From Bacteroidales bacterium UBA4417 (GTDB lineage Bacteria > Bacteroidota > Bacteroidia > Bacteroidales > UBA4417), in assembly GCA_002389705.1 (NCBI GenBank), contig DGQJ01000106.1, positions 7,254-33,008 of the forward strand: 25,755 bases of DNA, read 5' to 3'. The position numbers were made by a program, and so were the translations under genes. The notes under the pieces were generated by a model, which saw only the letters and a program-made list of their open reading frames with translations, did no database searches and was not told where the DNA came from. Positions 1-9,416 of the stretch are shown here, one piece after another; position 1 is the stretch's first letter, and every line of letters starts with the position of its first letter.

Positions 1-3000
1 GTAAAATTACTGGTTAACTTCAGTTTACCACTGAGCGATAAGATGGTGCCACTGGTTGTGTTGGTCCCGATGGTAATATTTGAAGGTGAATTATTGATGG
101 TTAAACCAGCAGAAGCAGGAATTACCAGTGGGGTACCCGTAGCGATATTCAGATTCCCGGTCCGGTTATAAATGAGTGTGCCATTTTGTAAGGTTAACCA
201 GTTATCAGTAAGGGTTGTTAAAGTGCCGCCAATGCTGATTGTAAGCGTGGTAGCCTGCGAATTGCCTTTATTCAATATCACCCTATCAAAAACCGTAATT
301 GGCGAATTTAATGTATTACTGATAGTGGCTGAAGTGTTTCCGAAAAAGGTTACGGGAACTAATGAAAAATTGCACTGCCTTACTGTAGTAGTTCCTCCGG
401 CTGTTGTACCAACGGTATTATTTATCAGGTTTCCGCCGATTGACATATTCTGGCTTGTGGCTCCGCTGTATGCTTGTATTGCTGCATTTGGTGCAACCTT
501 AACATCACCGTATACCACAAAATTTTGTGTAATCGTTCCGTTTCCATACCAAATCAAAGCACCTCCCTGAATATCGAGGTTACCAAATATGGTGATGGTT
601 TTAGCGATACGCGTGGTTGGTGCTGTAGGGTAATTTGAATCCCATGAGGGGCAGAACCACGAATCTGCATTCTGACCACGGGTTATTAGATTCCCATAAA
701 TAGTCAGGTTATTATTGGGGAATATAATATTTGATCCGCCTAAAGGGGATAAGATCAAATTGCCATACGACAGAATTCCGTTCGGTAACCAGTAAGTAGT
801 ACCTGCATTTGGATTGGTCGAATATAGTTCTGTAGTTCCAAGATTAATGTTGAAATCTGAAAAATCACCTGCCGGGAATGCGTATGTTGATCCTGAATTC
901 CAGGATGTTGTAAGGCGGAAATTACCATTGCCATTGGGATGTGTTGTAACAACACCAAAACGGCATAATGGGTTAAACCCTATATCAAGCGCCGAACCAC
1001 GTTCAATCTGCAAACTGGCACAACTCCTGGGATCAATATTGGCAGTTGTATTATTGGTAGCCAAATACACCGAATCGTTAGCTCCAATAATTACAATGTC
1101 ATTGGCACCCGGAACAAGTCCGCCGGTATTGGCTGTTCCAGTATTGCTGGTAAATGACCATACTGCTGAATTGCTCCATAATCCGCTTCCGGCAGCTGCG
1201 CCGTTAATGCGGCTGAAGAATACCTTGGGTGTACCAAACGGGTTAGTCGGATTATTATCGCCGGCAGTGTATTCGCCATCAATGTATCCGGTATTCGACA
1301 ACCATGGCGCACCCATAATATGCGTTGAAGTATTTATGCTGGCATTCGTACCACTTGTCCAGGTGTTGTTAAGCCTGTCGAACCTGGCCGGCACATACTG
1401 GGCCTCGGTTGGGTCGGGCCCGATGCTTACAACATCATCAGTGGAATAATTATAGGAGTGTGATACTGTTGCAGGACCCAGGTCGAAACCATTCCCGGAT
1501 TTTACCCGCCAGAAATAAGTGAGGCTGCGGCCTGTGGAGGTTGTATTCGGATGTTCTTTCCCAACAGGAACTACCGTTATAGTTCCATACGTTGTTGGTG
1601 TACCGTTAATAGTAATAGTTGCCGGTGTAAATTTAGCAGGTTTGGCTGATGGAGCCAATGTGGGTGCCCCAACCGGGAATACAAAACTTGCTGCACTGGC
1701 TGAATAGGTTTTTGTAATCCCTCCATCGCCTGAGTTCCCGCTGGTTTGTATATATCTGTTTTCATCATATCCAATTATGGTTGAGGAAGGTCCAAAAGCC
1801 AGGTTGAATGTCTGAATATTCAGCGTCTTATTCCCGGTACCCGAAAAAGTGAGTGTTCCGTTTATATCCAGGTTGTTGAGCGCATTTACGGCAAGCGTAC
1901 CAGCCACGGCATTATTCAGTTCGAGGTTTTGAAACTGCCCGTTTCCATCTCCGTCAATAGTTTGAGTAGCAGTGGTGCTGTTGAGTACAATTTTACCAGT
2001 ACCCGGCGTACTGAAATGAATACCGGCATTGTAAATGTTTCCTGATATATTGATCGTCTTGCCATTATCGTCGAGTTTTCCGCCTTGCAGGTTCAGATCG
2101 CTAGCATTGATAACGGCCTGTGAACCTGATAATATAACGACGTCGTCGGCAGTTTTGTTAATTTTTAAAATATTCAGGTTAAGAGCGCTGGCCAGGTTAA
2201 CGGTAAACATCTGTGAGCCGGATCCATTAAAAGTAGTGCTGTTAGTGCCTGGTGTATAAGTTGTTCCATTGTAAATGGTAAAATTTCCGCCTATCGAAAT
2301 ATCGAGATTATTTGCTTCCAAAACTCCGGATTGCAGGGTTATATCTTTGAGTACATTAAGTGGGTTGGTAGCCAGTCGCACAACCGAGGTGCTGCTTTGC
2401 CTGTTTACCACCAGGTTGCCTACCGATGCCAGCGAATTAATCAGGTAGTTACCATTAGCAAGGGCAGTTCCTGTAGTGGGCAATACCTCAAGCGTTCCGC
2501 CGATAACATTAATATTTGATACAGGACAGTTTACCAGGAAAGCATAAGATGTAGCCGTGGTACCCGGAATATCATAAATTTTCATGTTGCCACCGGTAAT
2601 AATATATCCGTTCGAAGCATTTGCACATATACTTATAGTGCCAATTCCGGCAGTGCCATCGGTGCCATTGGCTGCTCTGGCTGTGTTCAGTGCAGGGCTC
2701 TTGAGGCTTTCAACATCAGGATAATTGATGGTATTCTGAAAACGTCCTCTCAGGATTAGTTCACCGCCGGTTTGAGTAAAAGTTACAAGTCCCGTGGTTC
2801 CTCTTTCAGGGTTATGAAATTGTTTGGTGTCCACAGTTCCGTTATTCAGTATAAATTGTCCGGATGCATAACTCCAGTAGAGCAAGCCTGCCGATTCGCG
2901 TGTCGAAAGATAGCCGTTGGTTACCTGTAGTTTTCCCAGGATTGATATTCCGCTATAGCTTCCGGATCCGGTATTAATACCATAAATGGCATTGGAACCT

Positions 3001-6000
3001 CCTGAGAGGTTGTAGGCTTTCTCAACTTCCGAAAAATGATCAGCTGTACTCAGTACAATTACTTCCGATCCGGCCAGTTCAATGGCACCATTGGCTGGAA
3101 TAATAAAATGCGAATTCGATGTTCCGGCACTTGTGGTTCCTTCTGAAAGTGAAGGAATAACGGTTAAACCCTGCAATACCAATGTTCCGTTCCTGACCCA
3201 CAGTGCTTTCTTTATATCAGGATTGGCTGTAGCCGAATTGGCACTGGCTGCAGTATTGGCACCAAATAGTCTGAAATAGGAATAGTCACTCGAATAAACA
3301 TTTAGTTTAAAGGTCTGATCAACGCCTTTATCAATAACCAGGTTATAAAAATCTGTTATTCCGTAACAACTGACCTGGGCGTTTTTATTTCCCTGAAAAA
3401 ATACAGTTGCCGCACCGGTATTGGTAAAGGCATCATATTTTGGCCTGGTTTGATTAGTAAACCGTACAGTTCCATTGTTTAGAAGGTTGCCCTGGAAAAT
3501 AACCCTATGTGTTTCGTTGATATAATAATTCAGGAATGGAGCTGTACCACCATCAGTAACGGAAAGCGGTGTATCCGATCCTGTTTGCGTATTCCCGGTA
3601 CCAACAGTTAACGATGCCCCAAAATCTACAGTCACATTTCCATAAACCATGAGTTGTCTGCGGGTAGCAGTTGCATCATTAATCTGATAAGTGCCTTTTT
3701 TTATATCCAGATCTCCGTTTATAACAAGGTCATTCACCTGCCGTGCAGTTTCTCCGGTATTATTAATTGTCAGGTGATAGTAAATGGTTTGGGCTGCAGG
3801 CAGATCAAAAGCACCCGAAGCCATATATTCGGTAGTTCCGCCATCAATGGTAACAAATGTATTATTGGTTACAGAGGGGAAAAATGCTGATGCAAGTTGT
3901 AGTGTTCCTCCTCCGCGCAGAGCAGCTAGTGTACTGGTAAATCTATAGGTTGATTCATCAAGTATTCCTCCGCTCGAAATTGTAATGTCGTGGCTTGTGG
4001 TAGTTACATCAGCACTGAGTTTAACCGTTCTGTCGGGCAAAATCACTACTATGTCATTATTACCGGGTATTGATGTTATTGGACCTGTAGTTCCGCTGGG
4101 ATCAAATGTCCAGGTATTGGGGTCGTTCCAGTTGCCTGATTGATACGAATAAAATGTTGAAGCAACTATGGTGCTTGCAGTATGGGTCGAAACTTTCGGT
4201 CCATCGCAACCAGCAGCAGTGGCAGTAATGGTACTGTTGCCAAGCCATCCGGCGGTGAAAGCTACCAGGCCTGTGGCAGCATTTATTGATAATCCTGCTG
4301 CAATACTGGCAGCATCCAGCGAATATGTTATCCCTGTGCTGTTAGATGCTGTTGCCGAAAATATTTGTGTTCCTGATCCCTGCGATCTGGTTGAAGAAGG
4401 GCCAAGCGCAAAAATAGGAGATGCCACCGAAGGTGTTATTGTTACATTGCTTGATGCTTCAACCTGTCCACAGCCACCCGATGCAACAATAGTATTGGTA
4501 ACAACGTATGTTCCTGCTGTACTTGCAGCTAAATTTATTTCCCCGGTTGATGAATTTGCAAATACCAGTTCGGCAGAGGATGAAAACATACCGGCTGAGC
4601 CGCCTCCGCTGAAAGTTGGCAACGGGTTTGCGGCACCCTGGCAATACGGACTGCCCGAATAGCTGAAAGTTGCTACAGGCTGAGCTGTTACAGTAATGCT
4701 GATAGGATATCCAACGCTTGTACAAACGGGGTATGACGTGGCTACTGATAATGTACCGTTGTAAACACCCGGTGCAATATTCCATGGCACATTGATCGAA
4801 ATCGGACTTGCTGCCAGACCCCATCCGTTAACATCGGTTAATCCGGCCGCAATGGCTGTAGGATCAAAATCTATACTGTATAATGTGGGGCTGCCTGTTG
4901 TGGCAGTGTAAGCAAGTTGAGCGGATGTTATGCCCCTGCAGATAGCAGGGTTCGATCCAAGCGTTATTGTCAAGGCCGGGTTAACCGTTATTGCAAAGCT
5001 TGCCGGGTAATCCGACGGACAACTTCCGCTTTTTACCAGTGCACGATAATCCCAGGCTCCTGCTGATGAAGGAATCTCGCTGTAGGTAGTCAATGTATTC
5101 GCAATATTTTCCCACGATCCCCCGTCAAGTCTTTTTTCCCAGCGAACTATATTTCCTGTGCTCCCGTTCAGAGTGATAACACCTGTGACCGATCCTTCAC
5201 ATATCGGGGCCGAACTTCCGCTTATCCAGCCTCCAACAGTAGTTGCATCAACAGTTATTGACTGTACTGCCGAATAATTACCCGGGCAGGTTCCATTCTG
5301 AACCAAAACCCTGTATTGCCAGGTGCCTGAAGCATATGGGGTTTCCGAAAATGTGGTGCTGCCTCCATTGCCCATATTTACCCAGCCTCCGGCATTCACC
5401 TGGTGCTCCCATTGTACTATACTACCCTCATTTCCGGTTAAAGTCAGTGTTCCCGTTCCGGCTCCCAGGCAAAGCGGCGAAGTGGCCCCGCTTATTGTAC
5501 CGCCTGTTGAGGCAGGCTTTACTGTTAATGTAGTGGTGGTATTGGATGGCGCTGATAGTAAAGTTGCATTGCCGGCATAGGTATATGTTATATCGTAAGG
5601 CGTAACATCTGCCGGAATTAATGCTGTATTGAAATTTACTGTAAATCCTCCGGTTGCATCCGAAACTGTGGTATTTTGGGAAACGCCATTAATAGTTACA
5701 GTAACTGATTCTCCGGATAAAGGATAAACAGGGCCCGGGGCAGATAAATTTCCGCTTAAACTGGTTGTGGGTGTTCCATAGCAAATACTTTGGCTTGCAG
5801 TAAGCCCCGAAAAATAGGGCGTTGTTGATCGGGTATCGTTAGCAACTGTAAGTATACCAGTTGTACTGGCAAAGTATGTATTATCTTTATAAGTCGCTGC
5901 TGATGATGTTGATCCCCATGTACCGTTGATCTTGTTATAGCCTCCGAGAGTAAGGCTACCGACATTAATATTTTGACCGGCAGCAATGCTTGCAGTCGGT

Positions 6001-7313
6001 CCGTTTATAAGCAGGTTATTAGTAACCGCTGTACCGGCAGGCATTGTTTTGGCACCGCCGCCAGATAACATAAGATTGTTGTAAGCCACCGCTGCCAGAG
6101 TTTGCGCCCCTGCAGCATTCCATTCAATTGTTCCGGTATTGGCTGCAAAACTGCCTCCTGTTCCGCTTACACTTCCGGCAATCTTTAATAAACTTGAACC
6201 CCCATCCAGAGTACCGTTTGTTCTGGTCCATGTTCCGGTAAATGTATGGGTAAGACCTGCTCCAAGGTTTAGCGTTCCGCCGCTTCCGTTTATGGTAAGT
6301 CCTGATGCATTTACGTTACCTGTAAAGGTAGCAGTGCTGGCGGTTTTACTCATGATAACTGTACCTGTAGTTGTAAAACCTCCAATGTTTTGGTTTGCAG
6401 TGCCTCCTATAGTTACCCCACCGGTTGTGCCGCTTACAGTTCCGTCACTGATAAGGTCACCATTAATAGTCAATAAAAATGTTGATAAAGCAAAACCTAC
6501 GCCATTATTCACTGTTAGTGTTCCATTCGTTGTGGTAGCAGCACCTAAAGTCTTTGTGCCCGAACCATCTAAATTTAAGTTTTGGTATGTTATTCCTTTA
6601 ACTGTTTGAGCAGCTCCGTTGTAAACAACAGTGTTTCCTGATGCAGTAGCTGTTAAAGTAGTAATTGTTGTTGTTCCCCCCAGAGAAAGATTATCATTGG
6701 CCCCTTGGGTTAAACCTCCATTACCGGCTAATGCTGTAGTTATACTTAAAGTTCCGTTATTGGTAAGCGTAATGCCGGTTACTGTTGCTGAGGATATTGA
6801 TATCGTGCCCGAAACAGACTGATTGTTGGTTGAAAAAGTCTGGACTCCTGTACCTGCGTTAAATGTGCCATTATTTATAATGCCTCCCCTGAAAGTAATA
6901 GGCGAATTTGCTGTATTGTTCCAATTCCCTCCACTGTTTATAGTTACCAATCCGGTATAAGTTTTGGTTCCGGCAGTGTTATTATACGTAAGTGTACCGG
7001 AAATGGTAGTAGTACCTGAAACCGTTAAATTAAACCCTCCAACAGTTAGTGAAGACCCTGACGCAATACTCAGACTTGTACACGCAGCATTTGCTGTAAT
7101 TGTTACATTCCTATTACCTTCTATAAATACTACATCACCTGCAACAGGAAAACTTGCACCACTTGCACCACCTGATGTTGCTGACCATGTTGAGGTGGCA
7201 TTCCAGTTTCCGGATGCTACCGAATACCGGTTTGCTCCAACCACATGCAGCGAAACAAGTGAAATTACAATGGAAATAAATAACGCTTTCGAAGTATTAC
7301 CAAGTTTTATCAT
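1..7313 (-). CDS. Giant secreted surface/adhesin-like repeat protein (partial, 3' end beyond left edge)
   Basis: One frame stays open from ATG 7313 to the window edge, giving at least 2,437 codons with no stop. The start is followed by a Sec signal peptide (about residues 1-26, ending HVVGA). A module with the pattern SGNWN..STW and a following PG/AGDxVxI stretch appears three times, near residues 29-80, 1055-1110 and 2035-2090. Residues about 80-500 are Gly/Thr/Asn-rich beta-strand repeats (LTINGSGGTL, QTL..YNNLMLSGGG..T) typical of beta-helical surface proteins. Residues about 505-880 hold Ig-like modules, including a tandem pair of about 88 residues each (GTISG...W...G.W and GWISG...W...GSW) and a Cys-containing YSIDFDPTAIAAG module. 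The protein is probably exported and anchored by type IX secretion, but the C-terminal sorting domain would lie off the left edge, so this is inference from family habit. It starts 60 bp after the chaperone gene with no terminator between, so co-transcription is likely. Exact binding function is unknown. Confidence 0.85.
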   Translation of the reverse strand, partial: MIKLGNTSKALFISIVISLVSLHVVGANRYSVASGNWNATSTWSATSGGASGASFPVAGDVVFIEGNRNVTITANAACTSLSIASGSSLTVGGFNLTVSGTTTISGTLTYNNTAGTKTYTGLVTINSGGNWNNTANSPITFRGGIINNGTFNAGTGVQTFSTNNQSVSGTISISSATVTGITLTNNGTLSITTALAGNGGLTQGANDNLSLGGTTTITTLTATASGNTVVYNGAAQTVKGITYQNLNLDGSGTKTLGAATTTNGTLTVNNGVGFALSTFLLTINGDLISDGTVSGTTGGVTIGGTANQNIGGFTTTGTVIMSKTASTATFTGNVNASGLTINGSGGTLNLGAGLTHTFTGTWTRTNGTLDGGSSLLKIAGSVSGTGGSFAANTGTIEWNAAGAQTLAAVAYNNLMLSGGGAKTMPAGTAVTNNLLINGPTASIAAGQNINVGSLTLGGYNKINGTWGSTSSAATYKDNTYFASTTGILTVANDTRSTTPYFSGLTASQSICYGTPTTSLSGNLSAPGPVYPLSGESVTVTINGVSQNTTVSDATGGFTVNFNTALIPADVTPYDITYTYAGNATLLSAPSNTTTTLTVKPASTGGTISGATSPLCLGAGTGTLTLTGNEGSIVQWEHQVNAGGWVNMGNGGSTTFSETPYASGTWQYRVLVQNGTCPGNYSAVQSITVDATTVGGWISGSSAPICEGSVTGVITLNGSTGNIVRWEKRLDGGSWENIANTLTTYSEIPSSAGAWDYRALVKSGSCPSDYPASFAITVNPALTITLGSNPAICRGITSAQLAYTATTGSPTLYSIDFDPTAIAAGLTDVNGWGLAASPISINVPWNIAPGVYNGTLSVATSYPVCTSVGYPISITVTAQPVATFSYSGSPYCQGAANPLPTFSGGGSAGMFSSSAELVFANSSTGEINLAASTAGTYVVTNTIVASGGCGQVEASSNVTITPSVASPIFALGPSSTRSQGSGTQIFSATASNSTGITYSLDAASIAAGLSINAATGLVAFTAGWLGNSTITATAAGCDGPKVSTHTASTIVASTFYSYQSGNWNDPNTWTFDPSGTTGPITSIPGNNDIVVILPDRTVKLSADVTTTSHDITISSGGILDESTYRFTSTLAALRGGGTLQLASAFFPSVTNNTFVTIDGGTTEYMASGAFDLPAAQTIYYHLTINNTGETARQVNDLVINGDLDIKKGTYQINDATATRRQLMVYGNVTVDFGASLTVGTGNTQTGSDTPLSVTDGGTAPFLNYYINETHRVIFQGNLLNNGTVRFTNQTRPKYDAFTNTGAATVFFQGNKNAQVSCYGITDFYNLVIDKGVDQTFKLNVYSSDYSYFRLFGANTAASANSATANPDIKKALWVRNGTLVLQGLTVIPSLSEGTTSAGTSNSHFIIPANGAIELAGSEVIVLSTADHFSEVEKAYNLSGGSNAIYGINTGSGSYSGISILGKLQVTNGYLSTRESAGLLYWSYASGQFILNNGTVDTKQFHNPERGTTGLVTFTQTGGELILRGRFQNTINYPDVESLKSPALNTARAANGTDGTAGIGTISICANASNGYIITGGNMKIYDIPGTTATSYAFLVNCPVSNINVIGGTLEVLPTTGTALANGNYLINSLASVGNLVVNRQSSTSVVRLATNPLNVLKDITLQSGVLEANNLDISIGGNFTIYNGTTYTPGTNSTTFNGSGSQMFTVNLASALNLNILKINKTADDVVILSGSQAVINASDLNLQGGKLDDNGKTINISGNIYNAGIHFSTPGTGKIVLNSTTATQTIDGDGNGQFQNLELNNAVAGTLAVNALNNLDINGTLTFSGTGNKTLNIQTFNLAFGPSSTIIGYDENRYIQTSGNSGDGGITKTYSASAASFVFPVGAPTLAPSAKPAKFTPATITINGTPTTYGTITVVPVGKEHPNTTSTGRSLTYFWRVKSGNGFDLGPATVSHSYNYSTDDVVSIGPDPTEAQYVPARFDRLNNTWTSGTNASINTSTHIMGAPWLSNTGYIDGEYTAGDNNPTNPFGTPKVFFSRINGAAAGSGLWSNSAVWSFTSNTGTANTGGLVPGANDIVIIGANDSVYLATNNTTANIDPRSCASLQIERGSALDIGFNPLCRFGVVTTHPNGNGNFRLTTSWNSGSTYAFPAGDFSDFNINLGTTELYSTNPNAGTTYWLPNGILSYGNLILSPLGGSNIIFPNNNLTIYGNLITRGQNADSWFCPSWDSNYPTAPTTRIAKTITIFGNLDIQGGALIWYGNGTITQNFVVYGDVKVAPNAAIQAYSGATSQNMSIGGNLINNTVGTTAGGTTTVRQCNFSLVPVTFFGNTSATISNTLNSPITVFDRVILNKGNSQATTLTISIGGTLTTLTDNWLTLQNGTLIYNRTGNLNIATGTPLVIPASAGLTINNSPSNITIGTNTTSGTILSLSGKLKLTSNF

Positions 7314-7373
7314 GTCCTGGAAAGTAGCATTCAGTTGAAAGTAACTTAATTCTGATTGGAGTACTGGTAGTTG

Positions 7374-8228
7374 TTATAATGGGAATTCTTTCTCCGCAAA
7401 AACCTCCGCTTTGGCATCATTGGGAGCCTGGAATTTAATCAGCAGTTTGCCTTTTTTAAAATCAACGCCTGGCATATTATGAAGTTGCATTTTAAATTTC
7501 CTGATCTTATTAGGAGTGTATACAGCCAACCCTCGCACAGTGCCAACTTCAATGGGTTCGCCTTGCGCAGATGACCACATTACAGATAAATCTCCATAAA
7601 CCGACTTGTCGCCTGTTCGTTCGAACACCAGGCTCAGGTTGGGAACCGTGTCACTCTTTAAATCCACACTGATATTTGTTAGGTCTACTTTTACCTGTAA
7701 ATCTCCATTTCGGATGATGACCGGAATACTTATACCGAAGATTGGTACCAGCTTAATGCCTATAGATGTTGAATCAGCTATGGTTTGTTCTTCTCCCAAT
7801 AATTTTTCATTTGGCACTGCCCTGAAATAAACATGCGAACGGAATTCGCCGTTCTGCATATCGGGCATTTTGCGGTATTGCATTCGTATTACCTGCGAGC
7901 CGTTTGGCGGAAGTGTTACTGATCGTGGAAAAAACCTCAGGTATTTGTCAGCAAATAACTGTCCTTCATCGGGTTGCTCTATCTGTACAAAACTTCCATC
8001 GTCGGTCATCCTGTATTGTACAAACGAAACGGTATATTTTGCCGTATCAGAACCCGTATTTGCAAGGGTCAACTCCTGCGACTGTTTATTTCCCTCAAAT
8101 ACTACACGGCGCGGGGTGATCAGGAGGTTGCCCTGTGCATTTGCATTAAAGGTTAACAGCGCTGATGCGAAAAGAATTGCCAGTAGGATCTGGGTTGAGG
8201 TTTTACTAATTATTCCTTTAATTGTCAT
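7374..8228 (-). CDS. Periplasmic PapD-like (fimbrial-type) chaperone
   Basis: The protein has 284 residues from ATG 8228. An upstream in-frame start at 8321 is rejected because the signal peptide begins at 8228 (hydrophobic core about residues 10-26, ending NANAQ/G). The mature N-terminus has the PapD-type pattern: ITPRRVVFEG with the basic residue expected to grip a subunit C-terminus (R40/R41), then a strand ELTLANTG, SVTLPPNGSQVIRMQYRKMP as the F1-G1 hairpin (about residues 103-122), and GEFRSHVYFRAVP (127-139), matching the 'RES...' edge of pilus chaperones. A second beta domain follows from about residue 160. Pilus chaperones bind and cap incomplete Ig-fold subunits in the periplasm. The likely clients are the four small secreted proteins encoded just upstream, or the giant protein encoded 60 bp downstream. 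No usher is visible. Confidence in the PapD-like fold is good; client identity is inference. Confidence 0.8.
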   Translation of the reverse strand: MTIKGIISKTSTQILLAILFASALLTFNANAQGNLLITPRRVVFEGNKQSQELTLANTGSDTAKYTVSFVQYRMTDDGSFVQIEQPDEGQLFADKYLRFFPRSVTLPPNGSQVIRMQYRKMPDMQNGEFRSHVYFRAVPNEKLLGEEQTIADSTSIGIKLVPIFGISIPVIIRNGDLQVKVDLTNISVDLKSDTVPNLSLVFERTGDKSVYGDLSVMWSSAQGEPIEVGTVRGLAVYTPNKIRKFKMQLHNMPGVDFKKGKLLIKFQAPNDAKAEVFAEKEFPL

Positions 8229-8245
8229 GGCGGTTAAATTTTTTT

Positions 8246-8253
8246 CAAACTTA
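8246..8253 (-). promoter_or_regulatory. Bacteroidetes -7 box for the chaperone gene
   Basis: On the minus strand this reads TAAGTTTG, a full match to the Bacteroidetes -7 consensus TAnnTTTG. It lies 18 bases before the chosen ATG at 8228, which implies a very short leader and agrees with that start rather than the one at 8321. No convincing -33 TTG is seen at the right distance. Confidence 0.35.
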
Positions 8254-8601
8254 CACAAATTTGTCGACTCTGAAGCCTTGCCTGCCGGACTTTTTCGGCA
8301 TTTGAGCCTGTGTGGTTTCACTTTGGTATACTATTAATGGCTAAATGGTCATAATGTAATACATTTTTCTGCAAAAGTGCCTGATTAGACCTTGTTATTA
8401 TTAATGCCGTTCAATTTGATTAAATAATTTAACCTGACCTGATTTTGGCTGAAGCCTGTGTTTATACATAAATCGATGAACTTAGCCGATACTGTATCAA
8501 ATTGTTGGTTGTTCATCAATTTTACAAAAACAATGCCATTGCCTGAGAAATATTTATTTCGTTTCATGGCTCGTAGATACACCTGGCATCGTTGTTTTGG
8601 G

Positions 8602-8640
8602 AATAAAAAAAGGTGTGAAAGAATATTCTTTCACACCTTT
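8602..8640 (-). terminator. Intrinsic terminator after the distal DUF4402 gene
   Basis: A perfect 28-base palindrome (8611-8638, arms AGGTGTGAAAGAAT) lies 21 bases beyond the stop codon of the DUF4402 gene. In the leftward transcript it is followed by a run of seven U. It separates the DUF4402 gene from the chaperone unit. Confidence 0.85.
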
Positions 8641-8660
8641 CGGAATATTATTGATACTGA

Positions 8661-9173
8661 TTAGTTGTAGTTAACTGTAACTACTAGTCCGGTTGCGTTG
8701 GTGTAAACCCCTGCGGCTTGTCCTGCTGCTACATTGAGCGTAGCTCCTACAAATACATCCTGGGTTCCGGCTGTAAGTGTACCGGTGGGAGTAGGGTTGC
8801 TGGTGAATGAACCTACGGTCATGGTATTGGATCCACTTGTAAGTGTGATAGGTGCAGCTGGTAATGAAATTGAGAAGGTTGATCCGGCAGCTCCGGTTAC
8901 AGTGAATTTAGCAGCCGAAACAGTTCCGGTTATAACTGGCAGTGTTACTCCGCCTCCGGCAGTACGGGTGCTGGCCGGGCTAAGTTGAACTGTTCCTGCA
9001 AGTGATGGACTAACGGCAACATTTCCGAAATTCAGGTCAATTGATTTTGAAATGGCAATAGGGGTGATAATTGTAGCCGAAGAAGTAGCGGTTGCCGAAA
9101 CCTGGGCTTTAGCAGTGAATGAAGCAATGGTAAGGATAGCAACCAGTGAGAAGAGAACGGATAATTTTTTCAT
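8661..9173 (-). CDS. DUF4402 secreted pilin-like protein (copy A)
   Basis: This 170-residue protein has a clear signal peptide cleaved after AKA (residue 23). The mature chain begins with alternating residues (QVSATATSSATI) followed by ..KSIDLNFGNVAVSP, the DUF4402 hallmark strand with NFG at residues 48-50. The rest is Gly/Thr/Ala-rich beta structure with almost no charged residues, ending ..LVVTVNYN. That end has alternating hydrophobics and a penultimate Tyr, as seen in pilus subunits bound by PapD-like chaperones. There are no Cys residues. It is a paralogue of the gene at 10397-10906, and the first 33 codons are identical at the DNA level. It probably acts outside the cell as a fibre or surface-layer subunit; this role is inferred from fold and neighbours, since DUF4402 has no established function that I can cite with certainty. 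It sits between its own candidate promoter and a strong terminator, so it may be monocistronic and highly expressed. Confidence 0.85.
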   Translation of the reverse strand: MKKLSVLFSLVAILTIASFTAKAQVSATATSSATIITPIAISKSIDLNFGNVAVSPSLAGTVQLSPASTRTAGGGVTLPVITGTVSAAKFTVTGAAGSTFSISLPAAPITLTSGSNTMTVGSFTSNPTPTGTLTAGTQDVFVGATLNVAAGQAAGVYTNATGLVVTVNYN

Positions 9174-9256
9174 TGTTTTGAGTTTTTTATGAGTTTTTTT
9201 TAGTTGGATTTACATCGTCTTGAGCGATGTAATTAATATTTCATAAACCGTGCCAC
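9076..9256 (-). repeat. 181-bp direct repeat, copy A (promoter, leader, signal peptide)
   Basis: These 181 bases match 10809-10989 with a single difference (G at 9229, A at 10962). The repeat covers the first 33 codons of the DUF4402 gene, its leader and the candidate promoter. The sequences beyond both ends diverge sharply, although the coding parts remain homologous. Such identity at synonymous and non-coding positions points to recent gene conversion or duplication, or to strong constraint. Confidence 0.95.
9210..9232 (-). promoter_or_regulatory. Dyad/hairpin in leader of DUF4402 copy A
   Basis: Inverted repeat with 8-bp arms TTACATCG / CGATGTAA and a 7-base centre, 37 bases upstream of the ATG. 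The same element lies upstream of copy B with one change that leaves a G-U pair in the leftward transcript. It could be a leader hairpin or a protein-binding dyad. If the sigma-54-like promoter at 9238-9257 is right, transcription would start inside it, which favours a DNA site over an RNA stem. Confidence 0.4.
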
Positions 9257-9257
9257 A
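9238..9257 (-). promoter_or_regulatory. Candidate sigma-54 promoter of DUF4402 copy A
   Basis: On the minus strand TGGCACG (9249-9255) matches the sigma-54 -24 box perfectly. At the correct spacing the -12 box reads ATGAA against consensus TTGCW, keeping TG but losing the usual C. The same sequence precedes copy B, and the conserved block shared by the two genes ends at this box. An NtrC-type regulator is encoded nearby. A second TGGCAC (9264-9269) lies just upstream. Confidence 0.4.
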
Positions 9258-9403
9258 TACCTGTGCCAGAAAGTAATACCAGTCCGAAAAAAAATAAAAA
9301 TATTTTATAAAGTAATGATATACAGATATATAAAAGTGATTTATTTTTTTGAAAGTAAAGTTTGAAGGTTGTTTTTAACCTGGCTTTCACCCCGGGAATT
9401 ATC

Positions 9404-9416
9404 TCAAATTGCGACA
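9404..9416. promoter_or_regulatory. Candidate upstream activator site, copy A
   Basis: The 13-base word TCAAATTGCGACA recurs at 11136-11148. In both places it lies 147-148 bases upstream of the far end of the sigma-54-like promoter block, while most sequence between has diverged. This is the distance range at which NtrC-type activators bind. No partner is known; the assignment is inference. Confidence 0.35.

Larger units (their letters stand above)
8229..8660. other. Intergenic stretch between chaperone and DUF4402 gene
   Basis: This 432-base gap holds the terminator of the upstream DUF4402 gene (about 8602-8640) and the candidate chaperone promoter (8246-8253). A 65-codon minus-strand frame at 8385-8582 has no recognisable domain and was not accepted as a gene. 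Nothing else is seen. Confidence 0.6.

Noticed and set aside
6139-7338. Several plus-strand frames of 63-156 codons
   Set aside because: They are mirror frames of the giant minus-strand gene, rich in Val/Pro because they oppose Thr/Asn/Gly codons; none has a signal or domain.
8229-8321. Longer N-terminus for the chaperone (start at 8321)
   Set aside because: It would put about 31 polar residues before a normal signal peptide; the start at 8228 has the signal peptide at once and a -7 box 18 bases upstream.
7870-8337. A 155-codon plus-strand frame opposite the chaperone
   Set aside because: Shadow of the chaperone gene; irregular composition with no domain.
8385-8582. A 65-codon minus-strand frame between a terminator and the chaperone promoter
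   Set aside because: No recognisable domain, no promoter box, begins 20 bases after a terminator, and sits in an AT-rich gap where chance frames are common. It could be revisited if conserved in relatives.
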